Shown here piece by piece: positions 11,669 through 23,800 of a stretch of 64,000 bases of DNA. Within the stretch, counting starts at the first letter, position 1. Every line of letters begins with the position of its first letter. The stretch comes from Rhynochetos jubatus (Eukaryota; Chordata; Aves; Eurypygiformes; Rhynochetidae): positions 19,331,700 to 19,395,699 of the forward strand of contig CM050657.1 of NCBI GenBank assembly GCA_027574665.1. The letters run 5' to 3'. Below the pieces are notes generated by a model. The model did not search any database. It was not told the DNA's origin and worked only from the letters and a program-made list of their open reading frames with translations. Made by a program: the position numbers and the translations under genes.

Positions 11669-13579
11669 AGACAGGGGTGACAGGCAGGAGAGCCTCGGTC
11701 CCCGACACAAAGGCTGGAGTTCAGCCCTTAATTCCCCTTGAACGAGTGCTATTGATAGTAGGCTGAGTTTGAGCATCTCCTAAAACCCAGGATTGAATGA
11801 GTCTGGCAGGAAAAGCTCCACAGGAGGTGAACACGGATTGACGCTGCGTCTGGACCCTGTTTACTTTCTTACTTGTCCCAGGGAGGGGGTGGCTCAGATC
11901 ACACCGCATCTCACTCTGACACACTGGTTTCTCATACAGACCCCCCCGCCTTTAAATGGGGCTCAACTCTCCTCCCCCAAACCCAACCTGTTCCGAACTT
12001 GCAAGAGTGGCTGAAGTCAAAAAGCAAAACAAATTCTGCCCGTTTTGTCTCTTTGATTACCGAGCAGAGAGAGAATTGCTGCTGCTATAGAAACAGCAGC
12101 CACCAGCCCGGCGACCACGCTGCTGGCAGCCCTGGAGATTGCTCAAACTGCGAGATGTGCCACGGTCCACATCCAGCTACCGTACCAGCCTACAGGTTGT
12201 TGGCAAGGCCACAAAACCAGCTGAAAATAGGAGCCTCTGCTCTGTTTCAAAATTTCTCCAAGTAGATGTTTTTCTCCCAAGACGTACAAGCCAGCAAGAG
12301 ATGTTAAATACCACCCTGCCCAAGCCTGGTTACCACTTGGTCCTTATCTCCTTGTAAAAAACAGGAAATCCATTGGGAATTTAGTGCTACTTACCCCACC
12401 TCTGCCTAGCTCGGCTGTGGGAAAGGGACCCAGTACCTCTGCACCAAACCTGTGGGCTGTAACATCACACGGTAACATTCAGAGCTCAAACAGCAAATGC
12501 CTAAATCCCCCTTCACACCCCCCCTCCCCGGGCACCAGCCGTCCCCCATCGTCTCTGCAGACACTCGGTACTGCAAACCAGGGACTACTGGAAGCAAAAC
12601 ATCTCCCACACCAAAGTGGGGGTTACTATTCTATACACATAGTTAACAGGTTTCATGAGAGATGGTTTTAGCAAGCACTGTTTAAATTAAAGAAACCAAA
12701 CAAAACCCCAACAGCTGAGCAGCCAAGTGAAAAGAATTACTCTATTTCCTTAGGAGAAACCCACTCCTGTTGTAAATTGCAGTGATTAAAAAAAGCAAAC
12801 AAAGAAAACGCTACGTTTATGCACTGATTTGAAGAAGAAAAGCTGTTTAAAAAACAAACATTGTTTGCCAAGAAGCATGTCCACATACTAGATCAATTCT
12901 TTAGGATGAGTAATTGAATTTATTGCACATAATTAACAAATAAGTGAAAAGTTCTGACATTTCAAAGTTTAATTACAAAGAGATAACACATCCAGTTTGT
13001 TTTGGGTTTTTTTAATCATCCTTAAATTTTCACTCAAGCTAATTAAAAAAAAGTGATCAACACCCTGGAGAAGGATGACTTCAAGACTATTTCTATCAAC
13101 TTTTGCTCTCTGTACATCAGCCCTGCCGAGGGAAGCAAACCGCCTGGCAGCAGAGCCTGCTGCCACAGCCCCAACCCCGCAGTCCCAGGGGCAGGACCGT
13201 GATCTCCCACGGATGAGATGAAGGATAGAGACCAGCCCACGCGAGAAGGGATTTGTCCTTCACCTGGGTGATGCTCGGGTCACAACGGCAGCTGCTTTCA
13301 GACGTAGGGTGCAGGGAACAGCCTGGCTGAACTGCAGCTTCCCAGGGTCCGACTAGCAATCTGTGCCACGGTCAGCTCAGTCTGAGAGCAGAAGATGCTG
13401 TAAACTGCCCAACTGCACCAGCAAACGCTGCACGAGTAATGAAACCCCATCCACTTACAGACCAGAAACACCACGAGTCAACCGGGGGGGCTCCCGCGTC
13501 AGGCTGCAGCAGCACCGCTGACCCGCTCGGAAGGGGCCACACGAAGACCGCTATTTTGCCATTAAGCAAACTCCTGGTA
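11669..13579. other. Intergenic DNA, no gene recognised
   Basis: This stretch separates the CR1 copy from the probable 3' end of FNDC3B. It is of mixed composition with C-rich patches near 11.94 and 12.5 kb. No exon or repeat family was recognised. Confidence 0.5.
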
Positions 13580-13600
13580 ATATCAGAAAGAATTAAAACA

Positions 13601-13606
13601 TTTATT
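13601..13606 (-). terminator. Candidate distal poly(A) signal of FNDC3B
   Basis: TTTATT on the + strand gives AATAAA in the transcript, about 3.16 kb after the stop codon. Cleavage would be expected 10-30 bases further, near 13.58 kb. Alternative AATAAA copies upstream allow shorter transcripts. Confidence 0.45.
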
Positions 13607-14783
13607 GGGCATAAATATATTACATATACACTACAGATACAGTTAAGTCTTACATACATAATGTAGTATTTGCAAAATCTATACATTAAAATTGATATGG
13701 CAGTTTTAATACAATGCATATGAAATAGTCTAAAATTTACAATACAAGAAAACTTATGATTATTTATTTTTTAAAGTTGAAAAGCTTGGAATGTATGTTC
13801 CCATAGTGAGGTAAAAACATTTTGTTTTATTTTCAATTTAAAGAACTGTGCAAGGACAAGGTTCATACACATTCAGTTAGGGCACTTCTCAATCGTGACA
13901 CTGAATACTGAGCTACTGTAGCCAACAAACAGGATTAGAAAACGGTTCAAGTTCATGAAGAAAAAGGCAGAACAGTATAAAAACATCTCTCTCCTTCCTT
14001 AGGGGTTTTAAATATTTAGTGTTTCATTCTACCTTGGTGTTGCTGACAATTCCTTGGAGAACCGAGAGCCCCCCTGGGTTGGATTCAACGCCTGCTATTG
14101 CGTAGGGGAAAGGAGACGGCATCAGCCGACCGGGGGTCAGCAGAAACGGGAATCTGGGAAGGGCTTAACGTCTGCGAGCCTTCTTGTTAACGTATCGATG
14201 ACAGTCAAGTCACCACGGCAGAGCAGACAAACAGAAAGGACGGGAAATGAACTTATTTGGGGCCTGTCCCAACTCCTCTACAGAACACTTTCTCTGGTAA
14301 GTCAGGGTTGGGCCGGGCGCTCTCGTTAGCGTGACCATAAGGGACACCCAACTAATGAGCAATGACAGAAATGCTCCGAGTGCGACCGACTGCTCTGCTC
14401 TACGCTCTGCTTTTAGCATCGCTCGCTTTTCAAACTTTCAAAACTGAGCAAGCCATCTAAAGCAAGGTGGGGGGTGTTTCTCTTTCATTAAAGCATGTTT
14501 TTTTTTTTTAAAAGGTGTCAAGCTTGGATTGTATAGCAGCACTGCCGAATGATTATTCCAAAAATAAAAAAAGGGAATTATTAAAATTTCTGGGTTTCCC
14601 AACTCACGGCCGTTTCGTTGTTTTAAACAACACGCTCTTTTCCCCTCCACTGAAGACAGCTGTATATGCTTTGCTCACAAACTACAGACGCAAGGTCACA
14701 AAGTTTCATATCACAAATAAATTTAAATAAGATGTAAATAAATTTGACGAGCCATGACTTTGGCAAAAAAAGACCCCCAAAAA

Positions 14784-14796
14784 ATATATATATATT
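14784..14796. repeat. Short (AT)n microsatellite
   Basis: About six AT units lie in the probable FNDC3B 3' UTR, next to an A run. Confidence 0.7.
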
Positions 14797-14930
14797 TAGC
14801 TCAATGCCATTAGTTTGCAAGGCTAAATTAAACTAATTATAGTCAATAACAAAATACAGAACATTCCTAATATTTGCTACATCTAGAGAGGCACACAGAA
14901 TAATTCACTGATCTTAGCACTTTCTTTCCA

Positions 14931-14937
14931 GAGATGA
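14931..14937 (-). promoter_or_regulatory. miR-143 seed-match site in FNDC3B 3' UTR (putative)
   Basis: GAGATGA on the + strand reads TCATCTC in the transcript, the complement of miR-143 bases 2-8 (a 7mer-m8 type match; the next transcript base is T, so not an 8mer). FNDC3B is a reported miR-143 target in mammals, which is why this short match is listed. A given 7-mer is expected by chance in roughly one of five 3' UTRs of this length. Confidence 0.4.
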
Positions 14938-15168
14938 TTATGTTTTTGGATACATGTAAACGTTTGAATCACTGATAATGGTTTGGTTTTTTTTGGCATT
15001 TAACGTACTAGATGCTCCCATCTTCAAAAACACAAGAAAATGTAAGAAGATTAATAATACTAGGAATGCTGCCAGGTAAAAAGTTGACCTAAAGTACAAC
15101 GGTATAAAACGGACAAAATATAACATGCTACGGGGAGGGTGGACAGGGGGATTAGTACATAAGTACAC

Positions 15169-15196
15169 TTTTTATTTTTTATTTTTTATTTTTTAA
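15169..15196. repeat. (ATTTTTT)n low-complexity block
   Basis: Repeated units of A followed by six T on the + strand, giving AAAAAAT repeats with embedded AATAAA hexamers on the transcript strand. This could act as an internal poly(A) site of FNDC3B. Confidence 0.7.
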
Positions 15197-15930
15197 CAAT
15201 AAATAAAAGATTGCACTGTAATTGGTATTTAAAGTACTGTATGCAGTATATAGTATAAATAAACCTAAAACAAAAATAATGTTGGTTTTTCCCCATTACT
15301 TTGGTTAAGGGAATATTATGCTAGTACAGGACACTGAATCTTAGACAATGGAGACAGCACAAAATAGCTAGGACAAAAGCAAAAACAAGTAGCAAAAATA
15401 TACAAAAACGAGAGGCAGGGAAATACACTGTGTCTGTTGCACCCTTTTGGAATCTACTTGCACCTCCAGCTCATTTATGTCCCTGAGGTACTCGCACAAT
15501 GTTGACTTTATATAAATAATCCAATGACTGCAGAGTTAAAATTCTAGTATCTCGGTAGATTAAAATGTGTATCTTGGAAGGGGCAGGCAGGAGGAGGGGG
15601 GACATTCCCATCAGGACAGGACTCTCGTCTGAATTTTGTCATGTACCAAGTTATTTCAATTAGCAGTGTGCTAAGAATAGCACAGACACCCATTGAAGGT
15701 ATTTAAAATAAATGGAGCTCATTTCCGATACCTCCAAAAAAAGTTCCATAAAATGGATACCCCTCCAAAAATTAATAATAATTAAAAAAAGATCAACTGA
15801 CAGTAAAGTTTGCTTACCTTGAGTGTATATCTCACCTAATTCAGTAGAGGCAGTAAACTGTCACCAGCTCTAATCATATAAATCAGGCTGAACATAATTG
15901 ACTAGTATCTAGAATTAGACTGGGGATAGT

Positions 15931-15938
15931 TATATACA
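15931..15938 (-). promoter_or_regulatory. Pumilio-type element in FNDC3B 3' UTR (putative)
   Basis: TATATACA on the + strand reads TGTATATA in the transcript, an exact match to the PUF protein consensus TGTANATA. It is a short motif in AT-rich sequence and may be chance. Confidence 0.3.
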
Positions 15939-16765
15939 GTGACAAACAGACAAGTTAAAGCAGCTTTTAAATAGCTGAACATGGGAATAGCTAACTATTG
16001 CACAATGCCCTCTTACTTAAAATTAATGCTAGGAATCAAAATGGTAAAAAAAATATCTAAAATGCTTCATAACTTATATGCAGTTTGGCTATTTGATTTC
16101 TTATACAGGCAGTTTATAGTGCTGTAACTGTAAAGATAAGATAATCAAAAAGGTTTTTTGACTGCAGGATATTGTTCCGATTTAAATGCACTAAACAGTT
16201 AAAATACCAACTTACGTTTCGTCCTGGAAAAACGGGGGGCAGACGTAGTGAATAATTCATAGGCAACATGGCTAATACTGTTCAAGGAAAACCTGGTACT
16301 GTTGACTAACACTGTATTCTAGTCTTACCACTAAACACACTTGTGACTAATGTTTAGAAGGAAAAAGAAGACACGATGAAGTGACTCATCATTAAAATTT
16401 CCTAAATAGTAAGATAAAATAAGAGACTGTACGAACTTGAGTGAAAAAAACCCCAAATCAACGTTGAAAAGGCATATTGGTGACAATTTTGAAACCGTGA
16501 AGGAAAAAAACCCAAACAATAATCTCACTTTTGGTATCTGGTTTGCTTGTTTCTCCAGTTTGACCACTTCCTAGTTTTGAATTTCAAAAAGGTGCATCAA
16601 AACACTGATTTATCTTTCTTCAAGCTAGAACTGTAAAAACAAGAGAAGTATATAAAATGTATGGTAGAACAAAAGGATTTCAAAAAAAAGGAATATCTGA
16701 ATAAATGTGTGGATTATAATGCGTAGCATTAGTTAAATTTGTATCTCAAACTTCCATTGAATTCT

Positions 16766-17077
16766 CTACTTCATAAAGAAGTATTGTAATATACAGGCGA
16801 ATATAATTGACAAACTTGCAAAGCCGAGAACAATGAGGGCTGCAAACTGTTCATCAGTAGCAATCATGCTCTTGATCTTAGGATCATCTATGCTTCCCAT
16901 TTCTCCTGCTAGCATGATCTCATTTCGCTGAAGCATAAAGGCAACGGATGGGCTGAAAGGTCCACTAAGTTCCTGTGAGGTATCCAAGCACCGGCGGCAG
17001 ACGCAGACGCGAAACCGATAGTCTGTGTTGACTTGAAGGCCTGAGATGTGGAATGTGGTCTCTTCTCCCTTGTACAC
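16766..17077 (-). CDS. FNDC3B: FNDC3B terminal coding exon: end of last FN3 domain and membrane anchor
   Basis: This exon encodes the last 103 residues plus the stop codon. It starts in phase 0 at VYKGEETTF after an acceptor reading TGTTTTGAAG. Residues 1-49 of the exon finish the ninth FN3 domain: the Tyr-corner segment NTDYRFRVCVCRRC, then SGPFSPSVAF. Residues 50-76 form an acidic, Met-rich linker (GEMGSIDDPKIK). Residues 79-101 form one hydrophobic helix (LIVLGFASLSIIFACILQYF), followed only by Met-Lys. A single membrane helix at the extreme C-terminus marks a tail-anchored protein with the FN3 domains in the cytosol, which fits ER localisation reported for FAD104. Upstream in-frame codons before 17077 are intron. 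Confidence 0.96.
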   Translation of the reverse strand: MYKGEETTFHISGLQVNTDYRFRVCVCRRCLDTSQELSGPFSPSVAFMLQRNEIMLAGEMGSIDDPKIKSMIATDEQFAALIVLGFASLSIIFACILQYFFMK

Positions 17078-18950
17078 CTTCAAAACAAAACAGCAAGCAC
17101 AGTCAGATACAAAGAGCAAGACAGCCTCCTCCTTTCACAGCACCAAATAATTTAAAAATGCGACGACGTTAGATTTTGCAAGGGTTTGAGCCAGGCAGTT
17201 GGGCTGAGTCTGAGCCTCTGAAGGAAACCCTTCCCTTGAGAGGTGCAGAAGTCAGTCCTGTGGAGGACTATGTAAGAGACTTTAGACAATGTATCAGCCA
17301 TGAGGCGCACTCATCCTCCGCGGGTGCGATAAATACTACAAAAGTGCTTCAGTACTCTTAAAACGTGACTATATGCCTAAAACATGTCTAAGACATAAGC
17401 AGCGTGTTTGGCCCCAAAAGGAAGAAAACCCGCAAACTGAGGTTATGGGAAGACATTCAGCGTATAATCGTAAAGTTGGTTACAAATACTGTTTTAATAT
17501 ACTTTCCCTCACATCTCTCTCAAGAGTCAGCGATCTTGGCAGAAATTACGCTTTCAGCATTGTGGAAACAATAAAATATTATTAAGGTATAAAAAAGCTC
17601 GTCTTCGTTGCATTCTCCTCGGTTCTTTAGCAATCCAAAACCAGTATGTATTTATGTTAATCAAATGTAGGTACACGTGACTCAGAGCATGAGTCACAAC
17701 ACGAGAAAGAAGAGGGATAACGGAATATCTCAGAGACAGTTTTGAGACGTAAATAGAAAAAGACCACTGGAAACATCTATGAACTCTGAAAACAAATAGT
17801 CAACGATTTACATAACGGAGGGTTGTTGAAACTGCTATTTTATGAAGTGAAAAACGTGTCACAAAGTGCCTGTGTCTGATGGAAGAACAACATCCTGAAC
17901 TTCAGGTACTTCTCCGCTTATTTAGTCTGTTTCCTTCTCACTGAGGGAGAACAGCCTGAGAGCATCTCTGCCCTCCTGAAGGTAAGAACTCAACCTAGCA
18001 AAAGGTAACAAGAGGGAAATTAAACCTGAGCCGATGGAGGACTTCCTGTGCGTTACTCTGGAATAAGAAGTACAGGAAGAAGAAGAGACATGCTCAGCTA
18101 AGCACCACTTCAAGAGTCCAGCTCCTGCCCACGCTTGCTCCTGAGACATCCCTCGGTGAAAAAGCCAGTTGCTGTTTTCTTGAAAAGGTCTGGGACAAGA
18201 GCATAAGGTTTTTCTTTCATTCATTCTCTCCCTTCCTTTTCAACTTTCAGTGTTTCCAAATACACTTTTGAGTGACGGTGACTTGAGTTTCCAGACCGAG
18301 CCCAAGTCCTCCACTGCCTCCTGCTTCTTGGCCCCAAGGCATAAAGCAAAATGCAACATCTAAACAAAACGATGTTAACTTCCTCAAGCATGCTCAGCAT
18401 TCCCAGGAAGTTCGCTGTAGCTCAAGTGCAGGAATACAACAAATTCATACTCTCTTCCCAACGCCAATGGGGAGCGAGCCGCTAAGTTACAGTAATACAG
18501 GGGAAACCAAACGGCAAGTGCTGTAGGGGTCCACAGAAATAACGTGAAGATTGAAACATCTGTTGGCAAAGCATACCTCATCCCAGAAACACCTCTGCCA
18601 CCCTATTTTCAATGGCAATTCTATTTCTAATACTCACCTGTTACGGGCAACTGTCCCCCACCTACTCCATCATCAATGCTACACATCTTGTGGGTGGTTA
18701 ATGCTTCAGTTCACTCCCAAATATAAAAGACCACGCAAAGTAAAGTTGCATGCATTTGGCATGCAAATGTAGGTTCAGTGACTAATTTAAAAAATGACGT
18801 GTTCTTCCACTGGAGCAGAGTCAGGATTCTTCTCTTTGGAGAACCTATCTAACTCCCATTTCTTTAGCCTCTGAGACATGATAACTCAAAGCATCTACCC
18901 TTACTAAACAAATGTAAGCAAGATGTGCTTTCTGGTGCTGCAGTAATTAA

Positions 18951-19592
18951 TTTCATAAAATCACAGAATCGTTTAGGTTGGAACAGACCTTTAAGATCAT
19001 CAAGTTCAACTACTAATCCAACACTGTCCAGCCCACCACTAAACCACGTCCCTCAGCACCTCATCCACACATCTCAAATCCCTCCGCCACCTCCCTGGGC
19101 AGCCTGTTCCAATGCCTGACAGCCCTTTCTGGGAAGAAATTTCTCCTAGTATCCAATCTAAATGTCTCCTGGTACAACTTGAGGCTGTTTCCTCTTGTCC
19201 CATCACTTGTCACTTGGGAGAAGAGACCAATCCCCCCCCACCCCGACCTTTCAGGGAGCTGTAGACAGCGATAAGGTCTCCCCTGAGCCTCCTCTTCTCC
19301 AGGCTGAACAGCTCCCTCAGCAGCTCCTCACAGGAATTGTGCTCCAGACCCTTCCCCAGCTCCGTCCCCTTCTCCAGGCACGCTCCAGCCCCTCAGCATC
19401 TCTCTTGCACTGAGGGGCCCAAAACTGACCCCAGGATTCGAGGTGCGGCATCACAAGTCAGGGGATGATCCCTGCCCTGGTCCTGCTGGCCACACTGTTC
19501 CTGATGCTGGCCAGGATGCTGCTGGCCTTCTTGGCCACCTGGGCACAGGCCAGGTCATATTCAGCTGGCTACCAACCAACACCCCATTTCAA
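18951..19592 (-). mobile_element. CR1 retrotransposon, 3' about 640 bp
   Basis: The + strand starts with the reverse-complemented CR1 tail (TTCATAAAATCACAGAATC) and continues through the standard 3' region, including 'TCTCCCCTGAGCCTCCTCTTCTCCAGGCTGAACA' type sequence and the 'GCCTTCTTGGCCACCTGGGCACA' type segment. It lies in the last FNDC3B intron in the same orientation as the gene. It is truncated at its 5' end and carries no intact reading frame. Open frames on the + strand here are antisense readings. Confidence 0.95.
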
Positions 19593-20160
19593 AATGTATA
19601 GTCAGAGGACCTTTACATGCCTTTGCCATAAACGAACCTTTGCAACCAGCGTGAACACTTCTAAACCAAAATAAAAATCTAGTAAAATACAAATAATAAA
19701 ACTTGTGCAATCTAAACTTCATAAATTACATTTAACAGATACTAGAGATGGGTTATATAAAACTTGTCTTTGCATTGGAAAAACCTGCCCAGGTTATCAT
19801 TTTCCAGTTGTTTTGTTCTGTCAGGGTGGTGAATACCAGTGTAACTGGAGGCTAAGTTTGGCTAAATCAAAGACCTGTATCTTCATTACGGTCTAACAGA
19901 TACAGATGACCAAGTTCACTCAAGCTACTCAACAGCACTTGTCAGAAAAAGCCAGACAGTCAAGTGAGAGATGAGTGCATCTTTAAAGAAAGTCTGAAAA
20001 ATAGTCAAAAGTACACTGAATACATGAATTGATATTCAGAAATGATAATGACAAAACATTGCCTGCACTAGAGCTAGAAAAGTTGTAGAAATTAACCTGT
20101 TTTCAGTGTTTTGATGAGTATTTAGCATCAGTGGAGCCAAGTCCTTTCTCAGCAGCAGAG

Positions 20161-20175
20161 AAAAAAAAAAAAAAA
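20161..20175. repeat. A15 homopolymer
   Basis: Fifteen consecutive A in an FNDC3B intron. No recognisable retroposed gene body lies upstream. Confidence 0.85.
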
Positions 20176-20858
20176 TCACACTGCCTAATTGTCATTCACT
20201 TCTGACAGTAGCCTCTGCATCCTCCACACCGGCTGCAGCCAGCACCTTGGACACACTACTGGCTCCAGCTCTATTCTGCCTGCAGCAGTGCCTGTAGGAC
20301 CAGGCTAAGGCAGCGCGGGATGCCCTCAGCACAAGGAACTAAGCTTGGTTGTGACTACAGTTACACCCTGTGAAAGGACTTCACCTACGCAACGGAGAAA
20401 GAAACTGACAATTGTGTATAAGGTCTTTAAATCTGCTAAACAAATATGAACCCAAATACAACTGTATAAAGCATCATAGTAAAAATTTAGCACATTATGC
20501 TTCGGTGGCCAATAAGTCCAAGTAAAGTGGCAATCCAATGTATGACTTTGAGTTTCTAAAAAAGGCTTTTCTGTTTAGGCAGCTGAGAATATAATAAAAA
20601 CATGATGATTTTTTTTCCTTGCTCCCTCAATGGAAGTATCACAAGTAATAAACTGCTGCTGAAGGCTCTTAGGGCAGTGGATCCTACTGATTAAGCTCAG
20701 AGAACTCCTGTAGGCAAGTATTTCTCAATTTTACTGCTGTCATTAATTCATTCCAACCCCCTCCATCTTTTCACATTAATAAAAACAGCCACAACTGCCC
20801 TATAAGCAACACTCTGGAGAGTGTAAGATGGTACCTGGTTGTTGTACTCCACTGCCAG

Positions 20859-20889
20859 TATTAAATACACTCCACCAGTGTATTTAATA
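20859..20889. repeat. Perfect 13-bp inverted repeat with 5-base loop
   Basis: TATTAAATACACT (20859-20871) and AGTGTATTTAATA (20877-20889) are exact reverse complements around CCACC. It lies in the last FNDC3B intron and would form a stable hairpin in RNA. Confidence 0.9.
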
Positions 20890-23800
20890 ATTAAGAGCCT
20901 ATTTTGTATGGTGATAAGATCAAGAATGAGGCAGGTTTCAATCTAATTAGAAAGCATGCCCACTTGAAAGGTTTAATTTTTCCTGTCATCTGACAGATTT
21001 CTCTTCAAGACACTGGCTTATTATTTTATCCAAACTCAAAACCAGCTTAATTTAAATTCACTCCACTGTTCATAAACCCTGAAGAGTGGTGTGGACATCC
21101 CTGTCTCCTAAACGAAGCAAACGAGAGTCCCTCAGATCACCTTCTGTGAGGTGGGCTGCACCGAAAAACTAGTGAAAGGAAACTATTTGCTCCATCTCAT
21201 GATGCAAAACTGGCATCAGGAGGCAGAGAAAATACTCAATGCATGTAGCGCTAATAATAAAAGCCAATGTGTACTGCACAATTATGTTGAGTTTTGGCAT
21301 GCAACCAGTACAAGAGCCTTTGACTTGCTAACTAAAATAGAGAGGGAAAACCAATTTTTTGCTGATTAGAGCTTTACACCAATTAACAGTGCACTGAATT
21401 TGCTTCAGAAATTGTGCGTCTACAGAGTCTGCAACAAAGAAAAAACAGTAATAAAAATTAGAGCTTGGTAAGACCGACCAGGTTCTCCCAGGTGTCCACC
21501 TCCTGGCGCAGACCCGAGCAGGTGTCTCACCGCATTGCTGGAGGGTTTTTACGTACCCAGTGCATCCTACCCATATCCCTTCTTCGTTTGGAAAGCATCT
21601 GGGGGCAGTTTTCTCCAGAAGAGATGTGGCAGAAGTTGATGAAACACCATCACCTCCGAATTCTCAGAAATTTCAAAGGCAGAACATGGCAAACAATCTA
21701 AGGATAAGGAAGCTTTGAAGCTCAGCTCTCATTTCCCGTGGTCGGCTCTTATGAAGAGCTGGCTCATCCACGATCCCATCGCCAGAGCAGCTCATCTGGG
21801 AAACTAAAACTTATGTTGCCGAGTGTAACAACCATTACCCCAAGCTTCTGCTAGCACGGCACAACCCAGCCCGCTCCCCTAACTCCAGGTTCAAACTATG
21901 CAAAGCTGGAGACGATTTTAACACACTGTAAAGCTCAGCTCTCACTGAGGAAGCTTTGCTAGACGAAAAGCGCAAGAATCAGAAAAACAAGCCTGGGCTA
22001 CCGATTCCTGGAATCTGCTGTAATTTACATCCTGATTTGTAAACAAGGCAAATTGGATTTCCTAAAAAGAACTGTCATATGCCATAGCTTTGTTGGAGTA
22101 TCTGAACAGATAAAGCATAAAAATACAGAAAAAGGAACACACCGCTTGGGAAACAGGAAAAGGAGTATTTAATATTTTTTAAACACACTTTTTAGCTAAA
22201 TCATTATCTGTTTAGCTCCTGCCAATCCAGTTCTTCAGCAGAGAAATACGGACAACGTGTTCCCCCAGAGGAGGGCAGGAATGGCTATAGCCCCAGTCTG
22301 AAAACAAGGGCTCTTGAGTACTTTGATACATCCTCTGCTAGGTGAAATGGGGGAAAAGCTGTGGCTTTTGGGACACAGAGGGCTGCATACATCAGGGTAC
22401 AGGGCGAGGGAGGCAGCTCCGGTGTGACGATCCACAGATAAACTAGAGCTTTACCCAAGAGTTTGTCAGTGGCTCACGTTGCAGCCGGGGAAGGAAATGC
22501 TGGTTTAACTTATCATTTAGGTTAATGAAGGAGATTGCTTTCTGTAACTTGAATTTGTTTCTACAACATAAACGAGGTGCAAGTACAGAGCGCTGGTCTG
22601 CTCCTAGGTGCTCTTCCACCTCTCAAGCTCCATCTCTAGCATGACATACAGCGAGAGATTAACGAGGAGCTCAAAATTTGAGAATTAACAGATGTCAAGA
22701 AGACTTTGTTTTCTCCTAGTAATGTTTTATTTCATTGCGAGTATTCCACATTTACTCACTTCAGATAGCAAACACAATAGATACACGTGGTGTTACGATG
22801 CCTTACTTTATACTGGCCCACAGGCAGCTCCAGAAAAATCAGTGCCGCATACTACAGAGCTACACTGTGTGAACAAGGGAAGTGAAACAGGGTCACTTAC
22901 TTCAGCGCGCACCCGACTGTGCCAGAACTAACTGCAGCAGACTGCTTCGTGCTCAGTCAGCACAAAGAGCCCAGGTGGGTTTTTCTTCTATTAATGAAAT
23001 TAATACAGGAAAACATTGCATTCCGCACCTTCTGCAGGGCTTCCTAGCTAAGAGCTGGATCAAGGTCTGGGATATAAAGTTTTCCCAGAAATAGGAACGA
23101 GCGTCACATTTGTGCTGCCTGAGTAAGGATTTCGGCGAGCTTTCTTACTGCAGGTGTCTCTCTGCTCAACACCGTGCCACTCCGTGTGCACAACTGTTCC
23201 CCAGATAGTCACAGCATACAGCCACGTTTTGAAAACTCAAACGCAAACATCATTAAAAATTCTAACTCGTTTTTCACGATGATAGGTTCTTCCTTTCCCA
23301 GGCTTTCATTTGGATGAAAAGACTGAAATCTACTATCTAAAGCATCCAACATTCTTGTCAATAAAACACCATCACACCAGTTTAAAAGACATCACAGAGT
23401 ATGAATGCTAAACCAGTATCACAAAAGTAATATTTTCATCTTCCTAATAAGTTTGTCAGCGTAACAATATCTTCGCATGACTTTCTGGGGGAGAAACAGA
23501 CATATCGAACATTCTCCTATCCCCTGCACGAAAAATAGATGGACATGCATCCTCATCTCGACTTCTGCCATGCACAGTCACTTCAACAGATGGTAGCGCT
23601 TAGTAAACGCTTTACCCTTTAATTGGTTTGTTCTGCTCCAGGATATACGTGCACATGAACTTACACTCATAAACTTTCACTCATTTAAACACTGAAAGCA
23701 AGAATTAAGGCTTGAAGATAAAATGAGGGAACTGGGTTTGGTCACCTATCAGCTGTATTTATCTGAAGTAAATCAACCGGGAGCAGACAGAGACACGGCT

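Larger units (their letters stand above)
13580..16765 (-). other. FNDC3B: Probable 3' UTR of FNDC3B
   Basis: About 3.2 kb of AT-rich, transposon-free sequence follows the FNDC3B stop codon on the - strand. AATAAA (as TTTATT on the + strand) occurs at 13601-13606, 13763-13768 and inside the T-rich block near 15170-15190. The 13601 signal is the most distal in this AT-rich stretch, and composition changes beyond it. Mammalian FNDC3B transcripts have a 3' UTR of several kilobases (recalled), so the length is plausible. The distal end is inferred. Open frames in it, such as 14938-15168 and 16331-16567, look like chance readings. Confidence 0.6.

Noticed and set aside
15299..15305. miR-9 seed match (ACCAAAG in transcript)
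   Set aside because: A single 7-base match in 3.2 kb of AT-rich sequence, with no prior link to FNDC3B that I can cite. Chance is the simpler explanation.
19195..19674. + strand open frames at 19.2-19.7 kb
   Set aside because: They are antisense translations of a CR1 3' region or its flank.
20859..20889. MicroRNA precursor at the 13-bp hairpin
   Set aside because: The stem is far too short for Drosha/Dicer processing, and the flanking bases do not extend the pairing.
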